The translations under genes were made by a program, and so were the position numbers. DNA of 64,000 nucleotides, from the NCBI RefSeq assembly GCF_003130585.1, contig NZ_QFKX01000001.1, positions 806,001 through 870,000 on the forward strand, in the 5' to 3' direction. Positions 27,929-37,805 of the stretch are shown here, one piece after another. The notes beneath the pieces were generated by a model that was not told the DNA's origin, did not search any database, and was given only the letters and a program-made list of their open reading frames with translations. Within the stretch, counting starts at the first letter, position 1. Each line of letters starts with the position of its first letter. Source of the stretch: Brachybacterium endophyticum. GTDB taxonomy: Bacteria; Actinomycetota; Actinomycetes; Actinomycetales; Dermabacteraceae.

Positions 27929-27981
27929 GTACTGTGCGCAGCATCGTCCGCCCGGACCCGGCCTCGTCCCCGGGTCCGCGC

Positions 27982-29118
27982 TCAGCGTCGGCGCGTCGCC
28001 AGTTCCCGGAGTCCGAGCGCGGCCCCCAGGACGACGGGGACCACGAGGGCGCTCGCACCCAGCACGAGGGAGGCCGCGGCCGCCGTCGCCGGCGCGGTCC
28101 CCAGGGAGACCAGGAGCAGGGCGAGCGCCGTCTCGGTGAGTCCGCCACCGCCAGGGGTCACCGGCACCAGGGAGACGGCGCGCCCGACCAGGAACACGCC
28201 CAGGAGGGGCAGGAGCCCCACGTCCGCGCCGAGGGAGCGGAGCGTGATCACCAGCACGGCGAACTGCGCCGCCCGTCCCAGCAGCAGAGGGATCAGGACG
28301 CCTGCCCAGCGTCGGGCCAGGAGGCCGGCCACACGGTCGCGGACCTCGAGGGCAGCGGTGGCGGGCGCACCGCCGTCCGCACTCCCGCCGGCTGCGCTCC
28401 CGCCGCCGCGTCCCGTCATCTCGAGCACCGAGGTGATCGTCGGCCCCAGGGCGTCGAGGACACGGACCGCCGACGGGCGATGGAGCACGAGGACCCCCGC
28501 CGCGAGTGTCGCCAGCACGCCGAGCAGCCCCAGCACGACCGCTCCCACCGAGCCGGGGAGATCGTGGTCGCGGCCCAGGAGCCCGTAGGCGAGCAGCGCC
28601 AGGAGCGGTATGGCCACCCCGCTGAACAGGACGTCGGTCAGGGAGAAGGCTGCGATGCCGCTCGCGACGGTACGCGTGGGCACACGCCGACGGCGCAGGG
28701 TGGTCGCCACGATCGCGATCCCCAGCAGGGAGCCTCCCGGGATCACCAGGGCAGTCGCACCGGCCGCCGCCTGTGCCCGGAGGGTGGGGGCCACGGGGGC
28801 TCCGGGAAGCACGGCGCGAGCCGCTGCTCCCTCGAGCAGGACCGAGAGAGCCCCGAGCGCGACCGCGAGCAGCAGCACCGTGCCGGGCACCGAGGCCAGG
28901 GTCGTCCCGATCCGGGGGAGATCGAGGTCCAGGGCACGGGGGAGGAGCCAGAGCAGCAGCAGTGTCAGCAGCAGCACTGAAGCGGCAGCGATCAGGAGGC
29001 GGGAGCGCGTGGGACGCGGGGTGCGCGTGAGCCCGAGTGCGCCGGCGAGCAGGGCGTCCGCACCGCCTGCAGGGGGATCCGGGACCCTCGGGTCGTGGTC
29101 CGGGTCGGTGCGCGCCAT
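27982..29118 (-). CDS. LPG synthase TM-region/flippase-like membrane protein
   Basis: A 378-residue integral membrane protein of the UPF0104 / lysylphosphatidylglycerol synthase TM family, with about eight hydrophobic segments. The family motif near the C-terminus is LVPVTPGGGGLTETAL (PxxPGG). The first ~40 residues are cytoplasmic and hydrophilic. The catalytic synthase domain is absent, so the protein is probably a lipid or polyprenol-linked substrate flippase or an accessory rather than an aminoacyl transferase. A Gly/Ser-rich loop (about 235-255) is low-complexity. ATG 29118 follows GAGAAT by 7 nt. It is divergent from the helicase gene. Confidence 0.8.
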   Translation of the reverse strand: MARTDPDHDPRVPDPPAGGADALLAGALGLTRTPRPTRSRLLIAAASVLLLTLLLLWLLPRALDLDLPRIGTTLASVPGTVLLLAVALGALSVLLEGAAARAVLPGAPVAPTLRAQAAAGATALVIPGGSLLGIAIVATTLRRRRVPTRTVASGIAAFSLTDVLFSGVAIPLLALLAYGLLGRDHDLPGSVGAVVLGLLGVLATLAAGVLVLHRPSAVRVLDALGPTITSVLEMTGRGGGSAAGGSADGGAPATAALEVRDRVAGLLARRWAGVLIPLLLGRAAQFAVLVITLRSLGADVGLLPLLGVFLVGRAVSLVPVTPGGGGLTETALALLLVSLGTAPATAAAASLVLGASALVVPVVLGAALGLRELATRRR

Positions 29119-29231
29119 GCTCGGGATTCTCCCATGCGCCGGGGGATCCGGGACCGCTCACGGGGCGGGTGTCCCCGCGCCGAGGGGCGGGGGCGCGGGA
29201 CGTCCGGCTCTCCGCCTATCCTGAGTGGGCC

Positions 29232-31865
29232 ATGAGCTCTCTGTTCGACGACATGTCCCTGCCCGACTCCTTCCGCGCGCTCAGCGGGGTCCGGGTCGAG
29301 CCCGGCGCGCCCGACGACTCGATGGCGCCGCCGCCGGAGGACGACGCACCCCCGCCGGAGGACGACGCGCCCCCGCCCGAGGAGGAGCCGCCGCCGGAAC
29401 ACGACGAGCGCCCTGCTCCGAGTGCCTGGGGCCCCACCGCGTGGGCGCCCAGCGGCCCCGCGGACGCGAGCGATCTCGTGGACGGGCTGAACCCGCCCCA
29501 GCGCGAGGCGGTCGAGCACCGCGGCAGCCCCCTGCTGATCGTCGCGGGTGCGGGATCGGGCAAGACCCGAGTCCTCACCCGCCGCATCGCGCACCTGCTG
29601 CGCACCGGTGAGGCGCTGCCCGGGGAGATCCTCGCGATCACCTTCACCAACAAGGCCGCCGCAGAGATGCGCGAGAGGGTCGAGGAGCTCGTGGGCCCCG
29701 CCGGTCGCGGCATGTGGGTCTCGACCTTCCACTCGGCGTGCGTGCGGATCCTGCGCCGCGAGCACGCGGCCGTCGGGCTGAAGAGCTCGTTCACCATCTA
29801 CGACTCGGCCGATTCCCTGCGGCTGATCACGAACATCGCCAAGGACTTCGGGCTCGACACCAAGAAGAACCCGCCGCGGGGCATCGCCTCGAAGGTCAGC
29901 TCGCTGAAGAACGAGCTCGTCGATCCGATCGACTACGCGGACGAGGCCGAGACCGCCAAGAACCCGTTCGAGAAGTCCATCGCGCAGGTCTACACCGCCT
30001 ACACCGAGCGTCTGCGCCAGGCCAACGCCGTGGACTTCGACGACCTCATCGGCCTGACCGTCACGCTGATGCGGGAGAACCCTGCGGTGCGCGAGAGCTA
30101 CCGTCGGCGCTTCCGCCACGTGCTCGTGGACGAGTACCAGGACACCAACCACGCCCAGTACTCCCTGGTGAGGGAGCTGGTGGGCGAGGACCCCCGCGCC
30201 GACCTCACCGTGGTCGGCGACTCCGACCAGTCGATCTACGCCTTCCGCGGCGCCACCATCCGCAACATCGTCGAGTTCGAGCAGGACTACCCCTCGGCGC
30301 GCACGATCGTCCTGGAGCAGAACTACCGCTCCACCCAGAACGTGCTCAGCGCGGCCAACGCGGTGATCGAGGAGAACCAGGGGCGGCGCAAGAAGAACCT
30401 GTGGACGGACCACGGCGAGGGCGAGAAGGTCACCCTCTACGTCGCCGACGACGAGCAGGCCGAGGCACGCTACATCGGCCGGCAGATCGACGCCCTGGTC
30501 GACGGCGGCCGGCGGGCCAGCGACATCGCGATCTTCTATCGCGCCAACGCGCAGTCACGTGCCCTCGAGGACCAGCTGATCCGGGTGGGCCTGCCCTACC
30601 GCGTGGTGGGCGGCACCCGCTTCTACGAGCGTCGCGAGATCAAGGACGCCGTCGCCTACCTGCAGGTCGTCGCCAATCCCGACGACGAGATCAACCTGCG
30701 CCGCATCCTCAACGTGCCCAAGCGCGGCATCGGCGACCGCGCCGAGGCGGCCATCGCCCTGCTGGCGGAGCAGGACCGCATCAGCTTCGGCGATGCGCTG
30801 CGCCGGGCCGAGGAGGCTCCGGGCATCGCCACCCGCTCCCTGAAGTCGGTGCGCGGCTTCGTGTCGATGCTCGACGACCTCCGCGAGCTGTACGAGCAGG
30901 GGACCGGCCCCGCCGAGCTGGTCGAGCAGATCCTGCAGCGCTCGGGCTACTACGCCGAGCTGCAGGGCAGCGACGACCCGCAGGACGAGTCCCGCCTGGA
31001 GAACCTCGCGGAGCTGGTGGGGGTGGCGAGCGAGTTCGAGGCCGAGGCCGAGGCCGGCGCCGCGGCGGCGAGCGAGTTCGAGGAGACGGAGGAGAACGCC
31101 GGCGACGGGGAGGACGGCTCCGCCCTGCCCGCGACCGACGATCCCGAGGCGCCCATGCTCGACCAGTTCCTCGAGAAGGTCTCCCTGGTCGCCGACGCCG
31201 ACCAGATCCCCGGCGGCGAGGACCAGTTCGTCACCCTGATGACGCTGCACACCGCCAAGGGGCTCGAGTTCCCGGTCGTCTTCCTCACCGGGCTCGAGGA
31301 CGGCACCTTCCCCCATCAGCGCACCCTCGCCGACCCCGAGCAGCTCGAGGAGGAGCGGCGACTGGCTTACGTTGGCATCACCCGTGCGCGGGAGAAGCTC
31401 TACCTGACGCGTGCGCAGATGCGCGCCACCTGGGGCGCCCCGCAGTTCTTCCCCGGCAGCCGGTTCCTCGACGAGATCCCCGAGGGCGTCCTCGACGTGG
31501 CCCGCGCCGGCTCGTCCCTGTCCGGGGTCGGCTACGGCGGGTCCGGGCGCGGCTACGGCGGCGGAGGCCACGGAGGTGGTGGCTACGGCGGCGGCTCCTC
31601 GCGAGGACCCTCGTTCAGCGGCGGCACCGCCGGTGGCCGCCGGGACGTCTCCCGGCCCTCCTTCGGCTCGGGGCGTGCGGCGCGCTCCGCGGTCGACATG
31701 CCGTCCTTCGCGGTCGGCGACCGCGTCACCCACGACAGCTTCGGGATGGGGACGGTCACCGAGGTCGCCGGGCAGGACGAGAAGACCCAGGTCGAGGTCC
31801 AGTTCAAGGCTCCGCACGGCACCAAGCGCCTGTTGCTGCGCTACGCCCCGCTCACCAAGCTCTGA
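29232..31865 (+). CDS. pcrA: UvrD/PcrA-type DNA helicase
   Basis: An 877-residue ATP-dependent 3'-5' helicase of superfamily 1, used in nucleotide excision repair and removal of blocked polymerases. After an ~80-residue extension comes LNPPQREAVEHRGSPLL and Walker A VAGAGSGKTRVL. These are followed by AITFTNKAAAEMRERV, motif II VLVDEYQDTNHAQY and GDSDQSIYAFRGA. Motifs V and VI are TLHTAKGLEFP and RRLAYVGITRARE. The C-terminal ~50 residues form the Tudor-like RNA polymerase-binding domain (VGDRVTHDSFGMGTV). Two unusual low-complexity parts are a Pro/Asp/Glu repeat at residues 34-58 and a Gly/Tyr-rich linker at about 758-795. TATCCT lies 9 nt before the ATG. Confidence 0.95.
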   Translation: MSSLFDDMSLPDSFRALSGVRVEPGAPDDSMAPPPEDDAPPPEDDAPPPEEEPPPEHDERPAPSAWGPTAWAPSGPADASDLVDGLNPPQREAVEHRGSPLLIVAGAGSGKTRVLTRRIAHLLRTGEALPGEILAITFTNKAAAEMRERVEELVGPAGRGMWVSTFHSACVRILRREHAAVGLKSSFTIYDSADSLRLITNIAKDFGLDTKKNPPRGIASKVSSLKNELVDPIDYADEAETAKNPFEKSIAQVYTAYTERLRQANAVDFDDLIGLTVTLMRENPAVRESYRRRFRHVLVDEYQDTNHAQYSLVRELVGEDPRADLTVVGDSDQSIYAFRGATIRNIVEFEQDYPSARTIVLEQNYRSTQNVLSAANAVIEENQGRRKKNLWTDHGEGEKVTLYVADDEQAEARYIGRQIDALVDGGRRASDIAIFYRANAQSRALEDQLIRVGLPYRVVGGTRFYERREIKDAVAYLQVVANPDDEINLRRILNVPKRGIGDRAEAAIALLAEQDRISFGDALRRAEEAPGIATRSLKSVRGFVSMLDDLRELYEQGTGPAELVEQILQRSGYYAELQGSDDPQDESRLENLAELVGVASEFEAEAEAGAAAASEFEETEENAGDGEDGSALPATDDPEAPMLDQFLEKVSLVADADQIPGGEDQFVTLMTLHTAKGLEFPVVFLTGLEDGTFPHQRTLADPEQLEEERRLAYVGITRAREKLYLTRAQMRATWGAPQFFPGSRFLDEIPEGVLDVARAGSSLSGVGYGGSGRGYGGGGHGGGGYGGGSSRGPSFSGGTAGGRRDVSRPSFGSGRAARSAVDMPSFAVGDRVTHDSFGMGTVTEVAGQDEKTQVEVQFKAPHGTKRLLLRYAPLTKL

Positions 31866-31909
31866 GCTGCTCTCGGGGGCACCCGCGGACGCTTCCGTGG
31901 CTCCCGCGC

Positions 31910-31939
31910 GTGCCGTTACAGTGCGTGCCGTTCCAGTGC
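31910..31939. repeat. 15-bp tandem repeat after pcrA
   Basis: GTGCCGTTACAGTGC and GTGCCGTTCCAGTGC (one difference) lie head to tail between the convergent helicase and membrane-protein genes. A partial third unit follows. No hairpin terminator is evident in this gap. Confidence 0.85.
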
Positions 31940-31946
31940 GTGCTGC

Positions 31947-32534
31947 TCACGCCGCTCGTGTCGCGGAGGTCGCTCGGGCGTCGAGCGGGGTGCGACGGCG
32001 CCAGTACCCGATCAGGGCGGCGATGATCGCGAGCGGCCAGAGCAGGAACGGGACGTAGCAGACCAGCAGCAGGGCACGGTCCCCGGCTCCCATCCCGCGA
32101 TCGGGGGTCCATCCCGTGCGCAGGCCCAGCCACGTGGTCGCCAGCGAGACGATCAGCGAGGCCCAGATGGCGAGCATCGTCAGCACGCCGGCGGTCCCGA
32201 TGGCGGTGGGCAGCCAGCGCGGGATCACGCGCCCGCCGGCGCCCGGCACGAATCCCGGGACCCTCTCGCCCCAGCGCATGGCGAGCCCCAGGCAGGCCAG
32301 CCCCACGATGATCTCGACCAGGTCGAGGCCGATCACGTACCGCACCGCCTCGGCGCTGCCGCGGAACAGCGGGGCATCGGCGAAGCCGACGTCCACACCG
32401 CTGAGCATGAGCACCCGCCAGAGCACTGAGGGCAGGGGGAGCAGCAGGCACAGCCAGGTGGCCGTCCGCGCCCAGGGCTGCACGCTGCGGTCGACTGCCC
32501 CGAGACTAAATAGAGACGCTGTTCCAGAACGCAT
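31947..32534 (-). CDS. Four-TM membrane protein beside a TetR gene
   Basis: A 195-residue protein with four hydrophobic segments (about residues 25-40, 60-82, 105-130 and 160-180) and a basic C-terminus. I do not recognise the family. It is divergent from a TetR gene with 28 bp between starts, the classic arrangement of a repressor with its target. So it may be a transporter-like or stress membrane protein controlled by that repressor. ATG 32534 was chosen because AGTAT lies 7 nt upstream; the open frame continues upstream only as antisense of the TetR gene. Confidence 0.75.
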   Translation of the reverse strand: MRSGTASLFSLGAVDRSVQPWARTATWLCLLLPLPSVLWRVLMLSGVDVGFADAPLFRGSAEAVRYVIGLDLVEIIVGLACLGLAMRWGERVPGFVPGAGGRVIPRWLPTAIGTAGVLTMLAIWASLIVSLATTWLGLRTGWTPDRGMGAGDRALLLVCYVPFLLWPLAIIAALIGYWRRRTPLDARATSATRAA

Positions 32535-32562
32535 GCTCTGATACTGCACTAGGATTCCCGGC

Positions 32563-33153
32563 ATGGCAAGACCCGCACGCTTCACCGCGGACGACATCCT
32601 CGACGGAGCCGCCCGCGCTCTCCTGTCCATCGGCCCCTCGCTCACCATCGCCGACATCGCCCGCGCGATCGAGGGCCCGAGCGGATCGATCTATCACCGC
32701 TTCGCCTCCCGGGAGGAGCTCCTGGGCCGACTGTGGCTGCGGTCCATCGGCCGCTTCCACGAGGACCTGCTGGAGGCGATGGCCCTGCCCGATCCCTGGG
32801 CGGCGATCGCCGCGAGCGCGCGCTGCGTCCCCGACTTCTGTCGGCGTCACCCCGCCCAGGCCCGGTCGATGCTGCTGTTCAGCAGGGCTCGCCTCCTCGA
32901 GGCGGGGCCCGCCTCCCTGCGGGAGGACGCCCGCGGCGTCAACGACGCGATCGACGAGGCCCAGGTCGATCTCGCGCAGCGCGCGTACGGAGCAGAGGCC
33001 GACGCCAGGCTCGAGGTGCTCTCGGTCGCGATCCGGCAGTCCCCCTACGGGATCACTCGTCCCTTCATCGGGCGGGAGATGCCGCCCTGGTTGGACGACG
33101 CCGTGGTCGCGGCGTCCCTCGCGATCGCGCGGCTCGAGGTCCGTCCGGACTAG
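32563..33153 (+). CDS. TetR-family regulator
   Basis: A 196-residue TetR-type protein. The helix-turn-helix spans residues ~10-52 (TADDILDGAARALLSIG, then IADIARAIEGPSGSIYHRF). The effector domain has no recognisable ligand signature; Cys residues occur at ~89 and ~94. ATG 32563 follows TAGGAT (32550-32555) by 7 nt. The short shared region with the divergent membrane-protein gene, including CAGAACGCATGCTCTG (32526-32541), is the probable operator region. It converges with the YVTN gene. Confidence 0.88.
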   Translation: MARPARFTADDILDGAARALLSIGPSLTIADIARAIEGPSGSIYHRFASREELLGRLWLRSIGRFHEDLLEAMALPDPWAAIAASARCVPDFCRRHPAQARSMLLFSRARLLEAGPASLREDARGVNDAIDEAQVDLAQRAYGAEADARLEVLSVAIRQSPYGITRPFIGREMPPWLDDAVVAASLAIARLEVRPD

Positions 33154-33173
33154 GCCGGGGCGGGCGATGCCCG

Positions 33174-34553
33174 TCAGGAATCCCGTGCGGCGCTCTCGTC
33201 GGAGCTCTGCCCCGAGGGCCGCCCGAAGCTCCCGCCCGAGCTCTTCCTCGAGCCCGAGTCCGTGTCGCCGGGCCGGGAGTCGTCCAGGACGTCGATGCTG
33301 CCGGCGTAGTTCGCGACCCACACGCTCGCCGTCGTCGGCTCGTAGGCGACCCCCACCGGGTTGCGCCCGACCTTCTCGCGCTGGACCTCCGAGAGCGTCT
33401 CGACGTCGAACTTCGAGACCGAGTCCTCGTAGTAGTTCACGACGTACAGCGCAGTGCCGTCGGGGGAGATGTCCATCGAACGCGGTTCGCGCCCGGTGTC
33501 GACCTGGCGCAGCACCTCCCCGGTCCTCGCATCCATCTCGAGCAGCCGGTCTGAGCCGGCCTCGGTGAGGTACATGCGGGTGCCGTCGGGGGAGAGGACG
33601 AGGTGGCGGGGCTTGCGGCCGGTGTCGCGCACCAGTTCGCTGGTGCCCTTGTCGACGTCGATGCGGAACAGCTCATCGGCGTACATCGCCGTGACGTAGG
33701 CGGTGTTGTCGTCGGGCAGGATCACGATGCCGCGCGGGGCCGAGTCGACGTCGATCTCCTTGGTCACCTCGCCCTTCGCCAGGTCGACGACGGAGACCGT
33801 CTTGTCGCACCAGTTGGAGACCAGCGCGGAGGACTGGTCCGGCGAGATGGCGACGTACTTGGGCACGCGTCCCACCTCGATCGCCTGGTCCCAGCTCATC
33901 GTGGCGGTGTCCAGACGCAGCAGCGCGCTGCGCCCCGTCTTCTCACCGTTGCGGCAGTCGTCGTTGCCGGAGGCGCCGTGCCCCTCGCCCTTCATCTGGT
34001 ACTGCGAGACGTAGGCGTAGCGCCCGTCCGAGGTCCAGTCGGCCTCCACCGGCGCCCCCTGCGAGGCCCCCGGGTAGTCGGGGAAGCCCAGATCGTCCAT
34101 CTGCACGGTGTCCTCGACCGTCGCGTGCAGGTCGCGGTCGGCGGCGTCGTAGACGGTCACCGAGTGGGCGTAGAGCATGTTGTTCGCGATCACCAGTCCA
34201 TGGCCGTTGCTGACCACGGATTTCGGAGTGATGTCCCCGGTGATCCGGTGCCGATCACCCATGCGGGTCTGCGCGGAGGGGACGTCGAGCTCGGCGGACT
34301 GCGCCCAGGGCAGGTCCTCGGCCCAGGCGGGCGTGGCGCCGGCCCTCGTGCCGTCGTCCTCGCCGGCGGAGGTCGAATCGCCGTCCAGGATGCCCGTGCG
34401 TCGGAGGGCGACCAGGGTGAGCGCGGCGACCAGGGCGAGACACACCAGGATCGCCAGCAGGGGGATCAGGGGCGAACGGCCGACACCGCCCGTCGGATCC
34501 CGTCTCGCATGTCGTCCGGCGAGCCTCGTCGCACTCCGGCGCCCCGGGGTCAT
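33174..34553 (-). CDS. Membrane-anchored YVTN beta-propeller protein
   Basis: A 459-residue protein with an N-terminal membrane anchor (residues ~27-50, PLIPLLAILVCLALVAALTL). A large extracytoplasmic part follows, made of YVTN-type propeller repeats: KYVAISPDQSSALVSNW, RGIVILPDDNTAYVTAMY, RHLVLSPDGTRMYLTEAG, RSMDISPDGTALYVVNY. The C-terminus is Ser/Gly-rich. Such proteins bind or sense extracellular ligands or act as redox-enzyme relatives; none is visible here. Its ATG overlaps the stop of the gene upstream (ATGA), placing it last in a three-gene membrane cluster. Confidence 0.82.
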   Translation of the reverse strand: MTPGRRSATRLAGRHARRDPTGGVGRSPLIPLLAILVCLALVAALTLVALRRTGILDGDSTSAGEDDGTRAGATPAWAEDLPWAQSAELDVPSAQTRMGDRHRITGDITPKSVVSNGHGLVIANNMLYAHSVTVYDAADRDLHATVEDTVQMDDLGFPDYPGASQGAPVEADWTSDGRYAYVSQYQMKGEGHGASGNDDCRNGEKTGRSALLRLDTATMSWDQAIEVGRVPKYVAISPDQSSALVSNWCDKTVSVVDLAKGEVTKEIDVDSAPRGIVILPDDNTAYVTAMYADELFRIDVDKGTSELVRDTGRKPRHLVLSPDGTRMYLTEAGSDRLLEMDARTGEVLRQVDTGREPRSMDISPDGTALYVVNYYEDSVSKFDVETLSEVQREKVGRNPVGVAYEPTTASVWVANYAGSIDVLDDSRPGDTDSGSRKSSGGSFGRPSGQSSDESAARDS

Positions 34554-35122
34554 CGCCCTCGGCCCGTGCCCCGGTCCCGCACCCGCTCGAGCTCCTCGGA
34601 CCTGCGGCGTCCGGCCTGGTCCGAGGGGTCGTACTCGCGCTCGCGTGCCTCGCTCGTCGTCTCCTCCGCCTCATCGGCCTCGTCCTCGCCGCCGAGTCCT
34701 GCGAACAGGGCCCAGCCGAAGCGCAGCACCATCAGCAGCAGCACCACGATGAGCACAGCGGTGATGGGGATCTGCACCCCGGTGCGGGTGACGACGAACC
34801 AGATCACGCCGATCGAGGCACCCATGATGAGCGCGTCGCGCAGGGCGGCGAGCAGTCGCTGCCCGATCCGTGCCCGCTTGAGGTGACGTCGGGTGACCTC
34901 CGTGTAGGCCGCCGCGTCCCGGCGGTAGCGCACCCCGCGCTCGCGCAGATGCCGGCGTGAGTCGCGGGTGCCGCCCTCGGCGGCCCGCCCGGCGGCGCGG
35001 GCATAGTCCCCGGCGCGCTGCGAGGAGCGGCGCACGGAATCGCGCGCCTGCCGCGAGAGATCGGGTGCCTGGCGCCGGGCGGTGTTGCGGGCCGCTCGCG
35101 CGTACGTCTTCCAGCTGCTCAT
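34550..35122 (-). CDS. Membrane protein of unknown function
   Basis: A 190-residue protein. The first ~90 residues are strongly basic and helical (repeated Arg, RRQ and RHL). Two hydrophobic segments follow ([19 protein letters not shown] and [20 protein letters not shown]), and the tail is acidic then basic. I do not recognise a family; the basic domain could contact nucleic acid or anionic lipid. The ATG has GGAGGAACC directly upstream. It is coupled to the YVTN gene by a 4-nt overlap and lies 15 nt after the small DUF4229-like gene, so the three are probably one operon. Confidence 0.75.
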   Translation of the reverse strand: MSSWKTYARAARNTARRQAPDLSRQARDSVRRSSQRAGDYARAAGRAAEGGTRDSRRHLRERGVRYRRDAAAYTEVTRRHLKRARIGQRLLAALRDALIMGASIGVIWFVVTRTGVQIPITAVLIVVLLLMVLRFGWALFAGLGGEDEADEAEETTSEAREREYDPSDQAGRRRSEELERVRDRGTGRGR

Positions 35123-35137
35123 GGTTCCTCCCGCGCC

Positions 35138-35407
35138 TCAGCGATCGTCGTCGCGCCAGCGGATGTCCCCGCGATCCCCGTCCCGGTCGCGGGGAGGGCG
35201 CCGACGGGCGTGCTCGGCCCTGCGCTCGCCGATGTAGGACAGGCCCACGTTCAGCGCGATCGTGAGCGCGACCGACAGCACCAGGCCCGCGACCGACGAG
35301 CGGACGCCGAACACCCGGAGCACCAGGAACAGCACCAGGACGGCGACCAGGCTGAAGCCGACCTGGTCGCGGATCCGGCGGGTGAGACGACGTCTTGGTG
35401 GGGCCAC
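35138..35407 (-). CDS. Small DUF4229-like membrane protein
   Basis: An 89-residue protein with two hydrophobic segments ([20 protein letters not shown] and [20 protein letters not shown]) and a highly charged Arg/Asp tail. It resembles actinobacterial DUF4229 proteins; the match is by layout only. GTG 35407 follows TACGCT (35414-35419, minus strand) by 6 nt, so this is the probable promoter of the three-gene cluster. It is divergent from sucC. Confidence 0.65.
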   Translation of the reverse strand: MAPPRRRLTRRIRDQVGFSLVAVLVLFLVLRVFGVRSSVAGLVLSVALTIALNVGLSYIGERRAEHARRRPPRDRDGDRGDIRWRDDDR

Positions 35408-35533
35408 CGTCACAGCGTAGCCGCGCGGTGCGGGCACCGGGGTGCACGGCGATATGGTGGAGGCGTTCGAGGGGTGGTTCGAGGACCGACGAGGGTCCGC
35501 CGCCCGCCTACGACAACGGAAGGACGGACATCC

Positions 35534-36703
35534 GTGGACCTGTTCGAGTACCAGGCCCGCGATCTCTTCGAGAAGCACGGCGTCCCCGTGCTCCCCGGGA
35601 TCGTCGCGGAGGACCCCCAGGCGGCCAGGGAGGCCGCCGAGACCATCGGGACACCGGTGGTGGTCGTCAAGGCCCAGGTGAAGGTCGGCGGCCGTGGCAA
35701 GGCCGGCGGTGTGAAGATCGCGAAGTCCCCCGAGGAGGCCGAGCAGAAGGCCTCCGAGATCCTCGGGATGGACATCAAGGGCCACACGGTCCACCGCGTG
35801 ATGATCGCCGGAGGCGCCGACATCGCCTCCGAGTACTACTTCTCGCTGCTGCTGGACCGTGCGAACCGCAACTACCTCGCCATGTGCTCCGTCGAGGGAG
35901 GCATGGAGATCGAGCAGCTCGCCGTCGAGCGCCCGGAGGCGCTCGCGCGCGTGGCCGTGGATCCCAACACCGGCATCGACGAGGCCACCGCGAAGACCAT
36001 CGTCGAGACCGCGGGCTTCGACGCCGAGACCGGCGCGAAGGTGGTCCCCGTCCTGCAGAAGCTCTGGGACGTCTACCGCGAGGAGGACGCCACCCTCGTC
36101 GAGGTCAACCCGCTCGTGCAGACCGGCTCGGGCGAGATCGTCGCCCTGGACGGCAAGGTCACGCTGGACGACAACGCCTCGTTCCGGCACGAGGACCACG
36201 AGGGCCTCGTCGACACCAAGGCCGAGGACCCGCTGGAGGCCAAGGCCAAGGCGCTCGACCTCAACTACGTCAAGCTCGACGGCGAGGTCGGGATCATCGG
36301 CAACGGCGCGGGTCTGGTCATGTCGACCCTGGACGTCGTCGCGTACGCCGGTGAGAAGCACTCGGTCAAGCCCGCGAACTTCCTGGACATCGGCGGTGGC
36401 GCGAGCGCCGAGGTGATGGCCAACGGACTCGACGTGATCCTCGGTGACGAGCAGGTATCCGCGGTCTTCGTGAACGTCTTCGGCGGCATCACCGCGTGCG
36501 ACGCGGTGGCCAACGGGATCGTGGGCGCCCTGGAGAAGCTGGGCGATGCCGCGACCAAGCCGCTGGTCGTCCGTCTCGACGGCAACAACGTCGAGGAAGG
36601 GCGGAAGATCCTCGCGGACGCCGCCCACCCGCTCGTCACTCTGGCCGACACGATGGACGGCGGTGCGGCCAAGGTCGCCGAGCTCGCCGCCGCAGGAAAG
36701 TGA
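35534..36703 (+). CDS. sucC: Succinyl-CoA synthetase beta subunit
   Basis: Together with SucD it makes succinate, CoA and ATP (or GTP) from succinyl-CoA in the TCA cycle. At 389 residues it has the normal length. It starts [18 protein letters not shown], typical of SucC. The ATP-grasp region includes [18 protein letters not shown] and VEVNPLV, and the C-terminal domain has [31 protein letters not shown] and [13 protein letters not shown]. The GTG start has AAGGA 11-15 nt upstream. sucD follows after 9 nt. Confidence 0.97.
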   Translation: MDLFEYQARDLFEKHGVPVLPGIVAEDPQAAREAAETIGTPVVVVKAQVKVGGRGKAGGVKIAKSPEEAEQKASEILGMDIKGHTVHRVMIAGGADIASEYYFSLLLDRANRNYLAMCSVEGGMEIEQLAVERPEALARVAVDPNTGIDEATAKTIVETAGFDAETGAKVVPVLQKLWDVYREEDATLVEVNPLVQTGSGEIVALDGKVTLDDNASFRHEDHEGLVDTKAEDPLEAKAKALDLNYVKLDGEVGIIGNGAGLVMSTLDVVAYAGEKHSVKPANFLDIGGGASAEVMANGLDVILGDEQVSAVFVNVFGGITACDAVANGIVGALEKLGDAATKPLVVRLDGNNVEEGRKILADAAHPLVTLADTMDGGAAKVAELAAAGK

Positions 36704-36712
36704 GGGACCGTC

Positions 36713-37603
36713 ATGTCGATCTTCCTCGATGAGAACAGCAAGGTCATCGTCCAGGGCATGACGGGCTCGGAGGGCATGAAGCACTCCCAGCGCATGCTCG
36801 ATTCCGGCACCAACGTGGTCGGAGGCGTGAACCCCCGCAAGGCCGGGCAGAGCGTGTCCTTCGAAGGTGGCCACGAGGTCCCCGTCTTCGGGTCCGTCGC
36901 CGAGGCCATGGAGGCCACCGGCGCCAACGTCTCGGTGGTCTTCGTGCCCCCGAAGTTCGCCAAGTCCGCGGCGATCGAGGCGATCGACGCCGAGATGCCG
37001 CTGCTCGTGGTGATCACCGAGGGCATCCCGGTCAAGGACTCGGCCGAGTTCTTCAACTACGCCAAGGGCAAGGGGACCACGCGCATCATCGGCCCCAACT
37101 GCCCGGGCCTGATCAGCCCCGGGAAGTCCAACGCGGGTATCACCCCGGCCAACATCACCGGTCCCGGCAAGCTGGGCCTGGTCTCGAAGTCCGGCACGCT
37201 GACCTACCAGATGATGTACGAGCTGGCCGACCTCGGCTTCACCACGTGCATCGGCATCGGCGGCGATCCGGTCATCGGCACCACCCACATCGACGCGCTC
37301 GAGGCGTTCGAGAACGACCCCGACACGGTGGGCGTGGTGATGATCGGCGAGATCGGCGGCGACGCCGAGGAGCGGGCCGCCGCGTACATCAAGGACAACA
37401 TGTCCAAGCCGGTGGTCGGCTACGTCGCGGGCTTCACCGCCCCCGAGGGCAAGACCATGGGGCACGCGGGCGCGATCGTCTCCGGCTCCGCCGGCACCGC
37501 GCAGGCGAAGAAGGAGGCCCTCGAGGCCGCGGGCGTGAAGGTCGGCAAGACGCCGACCGAGGCCGCCGATCTCATGCGCGAGATCGTCGGCGGCGCGGCC
37601 TGA
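36713..37603 (+). CDS. sucD: Succinyl-CoA synthetase alpha subunit
   Basis: The CoA-binding, phosphohistidine-carrying subunit. It has 296 residues. Key parts are [47 protein letters not shown] and [13 protein letters not shown]. The phosphorylated histidine lies in [20 protein letters not shown] near residue 244. It is cotranscribed with sucC, with AGGGA upstream of the ATG. A strong terminator follows. Confidence 0.97.
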   Translation: MSIFLDENSKVIVQGMTGSEGMKHSQRMLDSGTNVVGGVNPRKAGQSVSFEGGHEVPVFGSVAEAMEATGANVSVVFVPPKFAKSAAIEAIDAEMPLLVVITEGIPVKDSAEFFNYAKGKGTTRIIGPNCPGLISPGKSNAGITPANITGPGKLGLVSKSGTLTYQMMYELADLGFTTCIGIGGDPVIGTTHIDALEAFENDPDTVGVVMIGEIGGDAEERAAAYIKDNMSKPVVGYVAGFTAPEGKTMGHAGAIVSGSAGTAQAKKEALEAAGVKVGKTPTEAADLMREIVGGAA

Positions 37604-37621
37604 TCAGCCGGGACCTCCACC

Positions 37622-37667
37622 GACGGCGGACGGGCGGGCACCCTCGGGTGTCCGCCTGTCCGCCGTC
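37622..37667 (+). terminator. Terminator after sucD
   Basis: A 20-bp stem with two G-U pairs (left arm 37622-37641, right arm 37648-37667) and the loop CCTCGG, 18 nt after the sucD stop. Confidence 0.8.
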
Positions 37668-37805
37668 TTCGGCCTCGGACGAACACGCCGGTGACGTCGG
37701 TACGAACAGGTACGGTAGAGGGCATCGGCGGCGCGAGTGCGTGAGGACGATCCGAGCACGTCGCGCCCGACGGCCGCCACCCGAGCGAGAGATGGAGCAG
37801 CACGC

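Noticed and set aside
33155-33173. Terminator at the short GGGC/GCCC hairpin
   Set aside because: A four-base stem between two convergent stops is too weak to call.
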